From positions 1 through 42,200 of the forward strand of contig DAIDHM010000228.1 of the NCBI GenBank assembly GCA_027459705.1: 42,200 nt of DNA, in the 5' to 3' direction. Below, one piece after another: positions 7,641 to 15,848 of the stretch. The notes under the pieces were generated by a model. It saw only the letters and a list, made by a program, of their open reading frames with translations, was not told where the DNA came from and ran no database searches. The position numbers and the translations under genes are program-made. This stretch comes from Ktedonobacteria bacterium (lineage in GTDB: Bacteria; Chloroflexota; Ktedonobacteria; Ktedonobacterales; JACDGC01). Within the stretch, counting starts at the first letter, position 1. The number at the start of each line of letters is the position of its first letter.

Positions 7641-8312
7641 ATGGAGAAACATAGCATGCCGTCGAGCATTCGCGGCGTCATCTGGGATCTGGATGGCGTC
7701 ATCATCGACAGTTCTGAACAACACTGGCAGTCCTGGAAAGCCCTGGCAAGTGCGACGAAAGTCCATTTCACACAGGCCGATTTCCAGAAAACTTTTGGAA
7801 TGCGGAACGCCGATATCATTCCCCAATACTGGCAGATCGAATCTGCTGAAGAAATCGCCCACCTGGCGCACCAGAAGGAAGAGTTGTATCGCGAATTACT
7901 GCGTAAAGATGCGCGAGCGTTGCCAGGAGCGCTGGAATTAATGGCAAGCATACAAGCGCAAGGTTGGCGGCAAGCACTGGGTTCTTCAGCACCCATGGAA
8001 AATATCCAGATCGTCCTGGACCTGCTGGGTTTGCGTGGATTATTGGATGCCGTTGTCTCCGGCGAAGAGACACCAAATGGCAAACCCGCGCCGGATATTT
8101 TTCTGGCCGCGGCACGCGCTCTGAATCTAGCGCCCTACAATTGTGTAGTCATCGAAGACGCCGTTGCGGGGGTCCAGGCGGCGCGGGCGGGCGGAATGCA
8201 CAGCATCGCGGTCACGAACGGACATCCGAATCGTGAGCTCGAAATCGCCGATCGCGTGGTCGCGTCATTGCGTGATCTGACGTTACGCGACCTGAATGCA
8301 CTGCTGGGATGA
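7641..8312 (+). CDS. HAD-superfamily hydrolase, beta-phosphoglucomutase/phosphatase-like
   Basis: The 223-residue product is a cytoplasmic HAD phosphotransferase of the subfamily I type with a helical cap. Motif I is DLDGVI (Asp16 nucleophile and Asp18), motif II GSSAP (115-118), motif III Lys148 in NGKPAPDIF, and motif IV VIEDAVAGVQAA with Glu172-Asp173. The pattern matches PgmB/Gph-like sugar phosphatases or mutases; substrate specificity cannot be read from the sequence. The ATG at 7641 has AGAGGT eight bases upstream. It follows the CPBP gene after 15 bases, suggesting a shared transcript, and converges with the GlcD-like gene only 12 bases away with no obvious terminator between them. 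Confidence 0.9.
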   Translation: MEKHSMPSSIRGVIWDLDGVIIDSSEQHWQSWKALASATKVHFTQADFQKTFGMRNADIIPQYWQIESAEEIAHLAHQKEELYRELLRKDARALPGALELMASIQAQGWRQALGSSAPMENIQIVLDLLGLRGLLDAVVSGEETPNGKPAPDIFLAAARALNLAPYNCVVIEDAVAGVQAARAGGMHSIAVTNGHPNRELEIADRVVASLRDLTLRDLNALLG

Positions 8313-8324
8313 GCGAGGACGGCA

Positions 8325-9827
8325 TCACCAGTCTGAAGTCCCGGACGGAAAGATCTTACCGGGATTCATGATGCCTTGTGGATCAATGGCATCCTTGATG
8401 GTTCGCATCAGGGCGATCTGGCGCGCGCCAAGATCGCTCTCCATAAATTCTTTCTTGAGCAAACCAATGCCATGTTCTCCAGAGAGTGTGCCGCCCAGGC
8501 TGATAGCCTGCACAAAGATCGCCTCCGCTGCCGCCCGCACTCTGCCCATCTCATCCGCATCCCGACGATCGCAGAGAATGTTGGGGTGGAGGTTGCCATC
8601 ACCCGCATGGCCATAAACGGGAATCATCAATTGATATTGGAGGGCGATCTCACGGATTGCCTGGATCATCGCGGGAATCTTACTCCGGGGTACAGAGATA
8701 TCTTCTCCAAGTTTATTAGGACGGCGACGAGCCAAGGCTGGGGCAATGCTCCGCCGCGCGCGCCAGAGGCGCCCTGCCTCCGCATCATCCGCCGCCACCC
8801 GTACGGTCGTCGCACCCTCAGCACGACAGATTGCCGCCACCGCTTCCAGGTCTTCGCGCAATGTCGCCAGATGATTCCCATCCACGCTGATCAGCAGCAT
8901 TGCGGCGCTCTCAAGCGGCAACCCATAGTGAAAGGCTTCCTCGACACAACCGATGGTCAGTTGGTCCATCAACTCAATGCTCGTCGGTAGAATGCCGGTC
9001 GCGAGTATCTGCGTGGTCGCGATTCCCGCCGCGCTTACATCAGAAAAATGAGCCGACAGTGTCAGCGTGTAACGAGGCTTAGAGAGCAGACGCAAAGTTG
9101 CCTCTGTCACGACTCCCAGCGTCCCTTCCGATCCGACAAAAAGCGAGCGCAGATTGTACCCCGTGACATTCTTGACCATCCGTCCACCCGTCCGGATAAT
9201 CTCACCATCTGGTAGGACGACCTGGAGAGCCATGACGTAATCACCGGTGACCCCATACTTCAGACAGCGGGCGCCTCCCGAATTTTCGGCGATATTTCCC
9301 CCAATTGCGCTGACGCCGAGGCTGGATGGATCAGGGGGATAGAACAGTCCTTGTCGCTCGACCTCGCGTTGTAACTCACCAGTGATGACCCCTGGCTCGA
9401 CGACTGCAACTTGATCGACGCGATCAATTTCCAGAATTCGACACATACGTACCATGCTGAGGGCGATCCCGCCAAGAGCTGGCAAGGATCCACCCGAGAG
9501 TCCACTGGAGGATCCGCGCGGCGTAATAGGGATGCTTTCGCGCGCCGCCACTTTGACAACGCGGGCAACCTGTTGCGCGGTATCCGGGAGGATGACGCAG
9601 AGTGGCGCGCGCTCTACCCAGGTGCCATCGACCTCATACGCCAGGCGGTCTTCACGACTCGTTAAGACCGCGTCACGACCAACAATGGCGTGCAACTCAG
9701 CGATCAATCTGGGTGCCAATTCATTGTGCGGGCTACCGGGCAGCGAAGATGGTTGCGGGGTAGCAGCTTTTCCCATCGCGGAAGGCCCCCCACCATTGGC
9801 AGAGGAAGGTGCGTGATCGAATGGCAT
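8325..9827 (-). CDS. FAD-linked oxidase, GlcD-type (glycolate/D-lactate dehydrogenase-like)
   Basis: The 500-residue product has the PCMH FAD-binding fold, with PRGSSSGLSGGS at about 103-114 and NIAENSGGARCLKYGVTGDY further on, then a C-terminal FAD-oxidase domain with PVYGHAGDGNLHPN and SGEHGIGLLKKEF. This is the architecture of 2-hydroxyacid dehydrogenases such as GlcD and D-lactate dehydrogenase. No GlcE or GlcF gene is adjacent, so it may work alone. I prefer the ATG at 9827, preceded by AAAGGA at good spacing. A GTG at 9866, overlapping the upstream stop as GTGA, is an alternative that adds 13 residues. The first 35 residues are low-complexity Pro/Ser/Gly. It is last in a minus-strand run and converges with the HAD gene. 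Confidence 0.92.
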   Translation of the reverse strand: MPFDHAPSSANGGGPSAMGKAATPQPSSLPGSPHNELAPRLIAELHAIVGRDAVLTSREDRLAYEVDGTWVERAPLCVILPDTAQQVARVVKVAARESIPITPRGSSSGLSGGSLPALGGIALSMVRMCRILEIDRVDQVAVVEPGVITGELQREVERQGLFYPPDPSSLGVSAIGGNIAENSGGARCLKYGVTGDYVMALQVVLPDGEIIRTGGRMVKNVTGYNLRSLFVGSEGTLGVVTEATLRLLSKPRYTLTLSAHFSDVSAAGIATTQILATGILPTSIELMDQLTIGCVEEAFHYGLPLESAAMLLISVDGNHLATLREDLEAVAAICRAEGATTVRVAADDAEAGRLWRARRSIAPALARRRPNKLGEDISVPRSKIPAMIQAIREIALQYQLMIPVYGHAGDGNLHPNILCDRRDADEMGRVRAAAEAIFVQAISLGGTLSGEHGIGLLKKEFMESDLGARQIALMRTIKDAIDPQGIMNPGKIFPSGTSDW

Positions 9828-9862
9828 CTGTGGTCCTTTCCACCCCGAAGATCGCGATGCGC

Positions 9863-10423
9863 TCACGATATGGCGACATCCTGAGAAACATCATAGCGTG
9901 GCGGGGCTTGAGGGCGCAGTTCGAAAGGATGGCGTCCTTTATATTCCCGCGCGAGACCGCGCTTGCAATCGAAATGGATCATCAGCCAACCTACGAGTTC
10001 TTTATCGACAAAGATACCATCCCATGGCTCACCGGGATCATTGGTGATAGGCTGCTTACAGACCAGGCAACTCACCTTGTTTGCCGCTACTGCCTGGCTA
10101 AGATATCGCACCAGAAAGATATGGTAGTCAACCAGAGTCATCTCCGCCAGTCTATGCTCCGGATACCCCATTACATCAGGATCCGGGCAGGCATAAACAT
10201 CGCTTGCGCCAGGACCCAGGAGCATCACGGGGGGCGCCACGATCTCGACAATGTCACCGTGCGCATCGCCTTGAATCAGGTAGCGACAGAGTTGATGCTC
10301 CACACACCATGCCAGCATTGCTGGTGTCGTGTGGGCGACGACCTCAGCAAGCAAATCCGCCCGCTCGCGTTCATCTGGCATTGGCAACTGCATGTATAGC
10401 AACCAATCATCGTGAAGTCGCAT
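9863..10423 (-). CDS. Hypothetical protein with CxxC...HxxC cluster
   Basis: A 186-residue soluble protein with no signal peptide. The N-terminal two thirds (DERERADLLAEVVAHTTPAM and LIQGDAHGDIVEIVAPPVML) look like a compact alpha/beta domain. The C-terminal third holds CLVCKQPI, then IHFDC about 35 residues later, a spacing compatible with a zinc-binding treble-clef or ribbon. I do not recognise a named family. The start is uncertain: the ATG at 10423 has no evident ribosome binding site but overlaps the end of the upstream membrane-protein gene by 17 bases, and internal ATGs (MQLPMPDERE) are possible. Tight packing with both neighbours suggests one transcript with the GlcD-like gene. Confidence 0.65.
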   Translation of the reverse strand: MRLHDDWLLYMQLPMPDERERADLLAEVVAHTTPAMLAWCVEHQLCRYLIQGDAHGDIVEIVAPPVMLLGPGASDVYACPDPDVMGYPEHRLAEMTLVDYHIFLVRYLSQAVAANKVSCLVCKQPITNDPGEPWDGIFVDKELVGWLMIHFDCKRGLAREYKGRHPFELRPQAPPRYDVSQDVAIS

Positions 10424-10829
10424 GTGGCACGATTGGCGCGCTCAGATATCGCGGCCCAGCAATGCCATATACCAGGACGCCAAGGCCTGGCACCCAGACA
10501 AAGATGCCAAATGCGCTGAAAGCCAGGGCACCCAACCAGACCCAATCTTTCTGGCGAGTGGCTGTCACCAGCGCGAGCACCCAGAAAACCATCACAATCA
10601 ACAAGCCGATCTGCGCAAACGCGAAGAACGGAGTGAGATTGGTTTTAGTTGAAATGAGGCCGAAGTCGGAAAAGATCAACAGCAACGCAAACAATATTTG
10701 CCCAACTGCGCCACCCACCGCGATGTTGGGATAAGCTAGCCGTCCTGGTTCACGGAAGCGGCAATAAGCTACGTACGCAAACGCCGCGATGCTCCCTAAT
10801 GCAATGATCCAGTTCAGAAGCGCTACCAT
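10407..10829 (-). CDS. Small membrane protein, four predicted helices, unknown function
   Basis: The 140-residue product starts MVALLNWIIALGSIAAFAYV and contains four hydrophobic stretches separated by short polar loops, ending in a short basic tail. I choose the ATG at 10829 because GGAGGA lies nine bases before it; the open frame extends to 10886 but without a ribosome binding site. There are no catalytic motifs and no signal for a known family. It overlaps the next gene (9863-10423) by 17 bases, indicating cotranscription. A possible -10 box and an inverted repeat lie upstream at 10877-10929. Confidence 0.7.
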   Translation of the reverse strand: MVALLNWIIALGSIAAFAYVAYCRFREPGRLAYPNIAVGGAVGQILFALLLIFSDFGLISTKTNLTPFFAFAQIGLLIVMVFWVLALVTATRQKDWVWLGALAFSAFGIFVWVPGLGVLVYGIAGPRYLSAPIVPHATSR

Positions 10830-10876
10830 GTAAACAAGTCCTCCGCATCTCCCCAGGGGCAATGGTTCATGTGGAA

Positions 10877-10882
10877 AGTATA
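10877..10882 (-). promoter_or_regulatory. Possible -10 box for the 10829 membrane-protein gene
   Basis: TATACT on the minus strand, about 48 bases before the ATG at 10829. The matching -35 region (about 10900-10905) is not a good match to TTGACA and falls inside the left arm of the inverted repeat at 10897-10929. Confidence 0.35.
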
Positions 10883-10896
10883 GCATGAAGGTCGAC

Positions 10897-10929
10897 CTCT
10901 AAGATCCCACCATAGTATCAATCTTAGAG
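10897..10929. promoter_or_regulatory. 9-bp inverted repeat overlapping a putative promoter
   Basis: CTCTAAGAT (10897-10905) and ATCTTAGAG (10921-10929) are exact inverted copies with 15 bases between. The repeat covers the expected -35 region of the minus-strand promoter with -10 at 10877-10882. That placement suits an operator. It may instead be a weak terminator for the gene ending at 11087, but in that direction the A/T tract comes before the hairpin rather than after it. Confidence 0.4.
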
Positions 10930-11086
10930 ATCAAAAAAACACGTTTTCCAGCAATTATCGGGCGGTAAACTATGAGACGAGCAATCAACAGCACAACGCA
11001 TGTGCACCACCGACCTAAGACGTGAAGCGGCGCCCTGGGTCGTTGGCCTACATAGATTCAACGAAGGCGAACTAACATGCTCTCAA

Positions 11087-11998
11087 TCAGTCAAGCATAG
11101 TCCGACATTGGGGGCAAAAACGAGCATCGACAGGCGCATGCGTCGCACATGTTGGACAGATCTTTGGTCTGGGTTGAGTTTCAGCACCGCAGAAAGCACA
11201 GAATGGCGCATCTGCAACCAGCGGCCTATCGCAGGTTGTGCAAGTGCCAGCGAGGGGAATATCCACCATGCCCAAATCCGCCTCCAGGCGCGCAGTTTCG
11301 AAGGCGATGCGCTGGCGCCGATCGGGATCTCGTCGAAACGCCTCAACAACCAGGTGCCCACAATAATACCACCAAAGCCAGGGGAAGAGGGTCAGCCATG
11401 CCAGAATCGCGACGATCCAGCCAATCGGTGACATCCGCGACCAGGGTATCGCGCCACGCAGTGCGAATACTCCTTTGATATCAACACTCAAGGCATACGC
11501 CCCTGAAATCAGGACGCCACAAAGCGCGAGCGCGGTCGACGAGAAGAGGACAATACTCGCGGTAATCGGCATGATATGCGCCAATGCAACACTGACAGCC
11601 GCCGCCTGTAATCCCAGGTAGAGTGCGTTGATCGTCGCAATTGCCGCAACTTCACCTCGTCCAAATTTGTGAAAACGGCTGCTCCGCCGGGATATGGGTT
11701 GCGTTGTCCATGCTACTGGTCGAGAGGTCCTCGTGTTTGTTGGCATCTTTCGCATCGCGAAATTGCCAGCACCGCGAGGCCCGCGGACACTGCTGAGAAA
11801 GCCTTCCAGCCAGGTGACTCCCAGATGCGCTGCTCGCACCCAATCATCAGCGGAGTTTGGTGTTCGACCAGAGACACGGCGAGCACTATCACGCTGCCTG
11901 CGTTGCGGAGTCTTCACATGCAGATGTACCGCTTCTGGGTCACTGTCCCGACCGAATTGAGCCTGGTCATCATCTGAAAAATGAATGTGGATGCGCAT
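11087..11998 (-). CDS. Membrane protein with C-terminal double zinc ribbon
   Basis: The 303-residue product starts MRIHIHFSDDDQ at 11998, with AAAGGA upstream in minus-strand sequence; the longer frame to 12037 lacks support. Residues about 1-115 are basic and poorly ordered. About 120-225 contains three hydrophobic segments (including LYLGLQAAAVSVALAHIM and PIGWIVAILAWLTLFPWLWW). Residues 253-300 hold four CxxC knuckles (CTTCD, CAFCG, CPTCA, CPQCR), a double zinc ribbon like those in many membrane-anchored bacterial proteins of unknown role. The zinc ribbons follow the last membrane segment and are probably cytoplasmic. About 290 bases separate it from the upstream CpaF gene, so it may have its own promoter. 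Molecular function is unknown. Confidence 0.78.
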   Translation of the reverse strand: MRIHIHFSDDDQAQFGRDSDPEAVHLHVKTPQRRQRDSARRVSGRTPNSADDWVRAAHLGVTWLEGFLSSVRGPRGAGNFAMRKMPTNTRTSRPVAWTTQPISRRSSRFHKFGRGEVAAIATINALYLGLQAAAVSVALAHIMPITASIVLFSSTALALCGVLISGAYALSVDIKGVFALRGAIPWSRMSPIGWIVAILAWLTLFPWLWWYYCGHLVVEAFRRDPDRRQRIAFETARLEADLGMVDIPLAGTCTTCDRPLVADAPFCAFCGAETQPRPKICPTCATHAPVDARFCPQCRTMLD

Positions 11999-12284
11999 CA
12001 CATCCCGTTCCTTTCGCACATGCGGGCTGGTCTCCAAGCATATATCACTACTGATAGTGTGCGATATTTCGCCTGATGATGCTAGTGCAACAAGTCACAT
12101 TACCACCAGGACTAGGCTGAATAGATCGATATTACGCTTGTGATGAAGCTGGTCATGTGTGGATGCAGGTTGGCGCGGCTTGCATCACCGCCCCGCGCAA
12201 CACAAGCCTATATGAAGAGAAGAATCACAAGGGACAAATCTTGTAAAATTGTCCATTGTGATCCTTCTGATAGGAAGCTGGTCT

Positions 12285-14237
12285 CTAGGCGCCACGCGCA
12301 AAAGTGTTGTTTGGATATAAAGGGAGCGGGCCATCTTCGATGCGGCCGGCAAAGGTCGGCATCATCCCAGTAGCATAGAAATCACCCCGGAGCCGCCCGG
12401 TCGACATGTCCACTCCCGCTTCGCGGAAAGCGAAGAGATCTGCAGTCATGATCGCCTCGCCCTCCATCCCTACCACATCCGTAATCTGCGTCACACGGCG
12501 ACCACCATCGCGCAATCGCGTACAATGTACGATGATATCGATCCCGGTCGCGAGTTGTTGGCGCAATGCTGCAGGCGCGTAGACAGTCCCGGCCATCGCA
12601 CAGAGCGCCTCCATGCGTTGCAGCGCATCGCGTGGGGTGACGGCATAGATAGTCGTCATAGTGCCATCGTAACCACCATTCATTGCCTGCACCAATGCCA
12701 GCGCCTCTGGCCCGCGGCACTCCCCCAGCAGCATCCGATCAGATCGCATACGCAGGGCATTGCGCACAAGTTCTGATGCCGCCACACTCCCCTGGCCATC
12801 GGGACCGGGAAGGCGAATTTCTAGCGGGACGATGTGACGTTGATGCAATTGGAGTTCTGAGGTCTCTTCGATTTTGACAATGCGATCGGCATCATCAATT
12901 GTACTCGCCAGCGCGTTGAGTAACGTCGTTTTCCCTGATCCAGGGCCGCCACTGATGAGAATATTCAGACGCGCGCTCACGCATTGGCGGAGAAAATCCG
13001 CCATATGTAACGAGAGGACGTCCATCCGTACCAACTGTTCCAGAGTAAAGATGCGGCGGACCGATCGGCGTATAGTCAGCGTGGGTCCACTCACCGCGCT
13101 GGGTGGCATGACGACATTGATGCGCGTTCCATCAGGGAGGCGCACATCGGCGATCGGATTCCGTGGCGTGAGCAGTGTACTCTGTGGACCGAGGATGCGG
13201 TGAATGGTACGGAGCAGATGGTTATCATCTTCGAAATGGACGGGCACTTCGTAGAGCCGTCCTCCTTGCTCCACGTAGGTCATACGCGGACCCGTGACGA
13301 GAATTTCCGTAATCGTCTCATCCCGCATCAGCGGATCAAGCGGACCATACCCCAACGTTTCATCGACGATCGCATTCAAGAGGCGTTCACCCTCGGCCGC
13401 ATCAGGAATGGCATCGATCAAGGCGCGTTCGCGCCGCAAATAATTGCGGGCCAATCGCCGGACCAATTCGACACGGTCGGGAGTGCGTTCTAAGGGAACT
13501 TGCTCACCCTGTTCTTCCAGTTGTTTCTCAATCACCATACTCACTGCCAGGCAGATTGGTCGCAATGGATCATCCACAGGGGTATTGACTCGCCCAGAAT
13601 GGCTTGTCGCAGCTCCATTGGCTGGCTGGCCCATGGGCAGTCCGCTGATAGGACGGCTTGGTAGTGGCTGATTGGACGTTCCAACTGGCTGGTTCACCAC
13701 TGGATGGACGGGGGTTGATTGAAGATGTTGTCGGGATACCGGTTGTATCGTTGCGAGTGGCTGACTCACGGATGGCGTTTTTCCTGCCACGGCCATGGGT
13801 ATCGAACCTGGCCGCTGGACATCCATCACCAGGAAATCACTCTGCCCATCGTGCGGCTCGCTGAGCTGCCACTCACCGCGATCTGGCGTGATTGCTGGCG
13901 CACTGACGGCCCAGAGGTCTTCCGTCGCGGCGTGCAGTTGTCGTCCAGCGACAGGGTACGGGTCTTCGAGTGGATAGGCAGGCACCACATCGGGAGCTGG
14001 CGGCGTGATCGGTTGATCGCTCAACCAGGTATCATTGGGATCATGACGGTTATTCTGCGGCAGCAAGACCGTCGGATTATTGGAGGCATATGGATTGATA
14101 GCATCCACCATCTCGGCATGGGGATGGGGAACGTTGTTGGGTCGGAATGGCATGGATCCCTCCACGTGCTGATAACGTCCATCGATCTTTTGCTCACGGA
14201 GCATGAAAGCGCGGTGGAGCGAGAGTGAATCTCCCAT
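12285..14237 (-). CDS. CpaF/TadA-type secretion ATPase with long disordered N-terminus
   Basis: The 650-residue product has a low-complexity Pro/Gln/Asn-rich first 220 residues, then a CpaF-family core: an N-terminal domain (ERLLNAIVDETLGYGPLDPL), Walker A GGPGSGKTTLLNAL near residue 432, the ASP-box region, and an arginine- and glycine-rich stretch LRMRSDRMLLGECRGPEA with Walker B-like features followed by AMNGGYDGTMTTIYA. Such ATPases power type IVb (Tad/Flp) pilus assembly or type II-like export at the inner membrane. The usual partners TadB, TadC and CpaE are not in the window, so this is an orphan copy here. The ATG at 14237 has GAAGG four bases upstream, rather close. The next gene on its strand is 287 bases downstream. 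Confidence 0.88.
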   Translation of the reverse strand: MGDSLSLHRAFMLREQKIDGRYQHVEGSMPFRPNNVPHPHAEMVDAINPYASNNPTVLLPQNNRHDPNDTWLSDQPITPPAPDVVPAYPLEDPYPVAGRQLHAATEDLWAVSAPAITPDRGEWQLSEPHDGQSDFLVMDVQRPGSIPMAVAGKTPSVSQPLATIQPVSRQHLQSTPVHPVVNQPVGTSNQPLPSRPISGLPMGQPANGAATSHSGRVNTPVDDPLRPICLAVSMVIEKQLEEQGEQVPLERTPDRVELVRRLARNYLRRERALIDAIPDAAEGERLLNAIVDETLGYGPLDPLMRDETITEILVTGPRMTYVEQGGRLYEVPVHFEDDNHLLRTIHRILGPQSTLLTPRNPIADVRLPDGTRINVVMPPSAVSGPTLTIRRSVRRIFTLEQLVRMDVLSLHMADFLRQCVSARLNILISGGPGSGKTTLLNALASTIDDADRIVKIEETSELQLHQRHIVPLEIRLPGPDGQGSVAASELVRNALRMRSDRMLLGECRGPEALALVQAMNGGYDGTMTTIYAVTPRDALQRMEALCAMAGTVYAPAALRQQLATGIDIIVHCTRLRDGGRRVTQITDVVGMEGEAIMTADLFAFREAGVDMSTGRLRGDFYATGMMPTFAGRIEDGPLPLYPNNTFARGA

Positions 14238-14897
14238 ACCACCTTCTTGTGTTGTCGTCTGATCCCATCATACACAACACGCAAAACCAAAGAAGCAATG
14301 AAATGATGGCGGCGATTCATGGTCGGCTACAGGTTGACCCTGTCATTATTGAGACGCGCCCCCCTGGCGAAACAGTGGCTCATGCGAAGGGAAAACCGTC
14401 GTTACGTGATAATTACTGAACACCTCGCATAGTGCTGACCTTTGTATTGTTTTTTGCACGTTATAATAATCTGGAAGGTTATTGCCTGTATACTTCCTGT
14501 TATCCATAATACATCGTATCTGGAGCGATGTACTACCAGGTTACAATATTACGATTCTCAAAAATTCAGCTCTACTCAACTGCTTGGCTCGGCACCTGTC
14601 TTGCAGAAAGGTAGCGCGGGGATTTCCCAATTACATCTGCCGCTGGGAGTGCCGATTCCGGACTGCACATCCTCTTGCAGAAATCAACGCGGACATTTCC
14701 CAATTAAACTATCTGTAGCTCAGCTACATCTGAACGCATCTGCAGAACCTAAATCAGTGTACATCATTCAGGAGAGACTTCACGCAGTAAATAACTGCTA
14801 CAGCAAATGACCAGCAGACTATGGGGATGTCTCTCCGTCCACACCCGGACCACCATTGTGTGCCCGGATCCATTTCAGACATTGAGGTGTAAAGCGA
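14238..14897. other. 660-base gene-poor region with diverged direct repeat
   Basis: Divergent intergenic region between the CpaF-type and ferritin-like genes. It is AT-richer than its surroundings, especially 14420-14580. The frame 14442-14810 (122 codons) has no ribosome binding site, an untypical Cys/Ser/His-rich composition and covers the direct repeats, so I do not call it a gene. Both flanking promoters must lie here but are not recognisable by eye. Confidence 0.5.
14600..14706. repeat. Imperfect tandem direct repeat, two copies of about 33 bases
   Basis: Copy 1 (14600-14633) and copy 2 (14674-14706) both read CTTGCAGAAA, a variable 4-5 bases, CGCGG, two variable bases and ATTTCCCAATTA. 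The repeat starts are 74 bases apart with about 40 bases between copies. Function unknown; it could be a regulatory site pair or the remnant of a mobile element. Confidence 0.6.
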
Positions 14898-15647
14898 ATG
14901 ACCCGAACAACTGACGAGCACCTGACAGATGATCAGGAGGCGACTACCAGGTCACTATCCCGTCGTACATTATTCCGCCGCACGGTGATCTCTGGTGCTG
15001 CGCTTGTGCCACTGAGCGCATTAGCCGTTTTCTCATCGAATCATGCCGCCACCCCCACCGTCATCCATTCTGCGGTGGTGAATCAGGCGCATCAGCAACC
15101 AGAACCTGCGCCAAATCATGCACAGTACCATTCTGAGCAGACTGCGGCGTACTTCACCGAGATCATGAACGATGAGAACAGCCATGTGCAATTCCTCCAG
15201 AAAGCGTTGAGTAGTTCCGCTCGTCCCAAACCGACCTTTCAGAAGCTCACTCAGACGAATACTAATAGCTTCATCACGCTCTCGCGAACATTCGAGAACG
15301 TCGGCGTCGGCGCTTACTTGATGGCGGCACCAGCAATCTCTGATAAAAAATACCTCGCAGCGGCTGGCTCGATTCTGACCATCGAAGCACGCCACGCGGG
15401 CTTTCTGGACTCGCTCTCCGGCGTGGCATTGAGCTCAAACGGCGCGTTTGATAAACCTCTCAGTCAGTCAGATATTGTCACTGCGGTAACCCCTTTCATC
15501 GCGAGTCTCAACGGCGGCCCGAATCCATCAGGCACGCTGGCAAACGATACGGATATCTTGAATTTCGCCCTCCTACTAGAATTTCTGGAAGCAGAATTCT
15601 ATAACAACAACGTACCGACGTTGTATGGAACACCTGGAAATGGCTAA
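14898..15647 (+). CDS. Tat-exported ferritin-like protein with permuted helix order
   Basis: The 249-residue product begins with a polar stretch and a twin-arginine leader (SRRTLFRR at 21-28, then VISGAALVPLSALAVFSS), so a folded, probably metal-bound protein would be exported. The ferritin-like family normally starts with a helix DILNFAL.LE.LEAEFY. Here that helix (218-235, Glu228, Glu231) is at the very C-terminus, after the helices NDENSHVQFLQKAL (Glu93, His96), TFENVGVGAYLMAAPAIS (Glu133) and LTIEARHAGFL (Glu163, His166). All four metal-ligand helices are therefore present in the order 2-3-4-1. Related proteins are called desiccation-related or Ferritin_2 proteins; activity is unproven. 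ATG 14898 has GAGGTG upstream; a terminator hairpin follows. Confidence 0.85.
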   Translation: MTRTTDEHLTDDQEATTRSLSRRTLFRRTVISGAALVPLSALAVFSSNHAATPTVIHSAVVNQAHQQPEPAPNHAQYHSEQTAAYFTEIMNDENSHVQFLQKALSSSARPKPTFQKLTQTNTNSFITLSRTFENVGVGAYLMAAPAISDKKYLAAAGSILTIEARHAGFLDSLSGVALSSNGAFDKPLSQSDIVTAVTPFIASLNGGPNPSGTLANDTDILNFALLLEFLEAEFYNNNVPTLYGTPGNG

Positions 15648-15673
15648 CTGTTGAGCCTATCCCTACCATCTCT

Positions 15674-15704
15674 GATCACCACCGGTCGACCGACGGTGGT
15701 GATC
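15674..15704 (+). terminator. 11-bp hairpin terminator after ferritin-like gene
   Basis: GATCACCACCG (15674-15684) and CGGTGGTGATC (15694-15704) pair perfectly around nine bases, 26 bases past the stop, followed by a short TT rather than a long U-run. Confidence 0.65.
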
Positions 15705-15848
15705 TTGGTGGGATTACATGTATGCTTCGAACTTTGAGCGCATGATGCCATGGAAAACGAGAACGCACTTCCCATTGCTTACGTCCAGTGCATCATGACA
15801 ACCGCGTGTGCATGGTGAAGCGGCATAGTTCCGCGAAAGGTAAAAAGG

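Noticed and set aside
12232-12254. GGACAA...TTGTCC inverted repeat just upstream of the CpaF gene's 3' end
   Set aside because: Only six paired bases with a 11-base gap; too short to call a terminator or operator with confidence.
14600-14706. Possible two-repeat CRISPR array (33-base repeats, 40-base spacer)
   Set aside because: Only two copies, with differing middles and lengths, and no cas gene in the window.
14442-14810. 122-codon plus-strand frame in the gene-poor region
   Set aside because: No ribosome binding site, composition unlike neighbouring proteins, and it spans the direct repeats.
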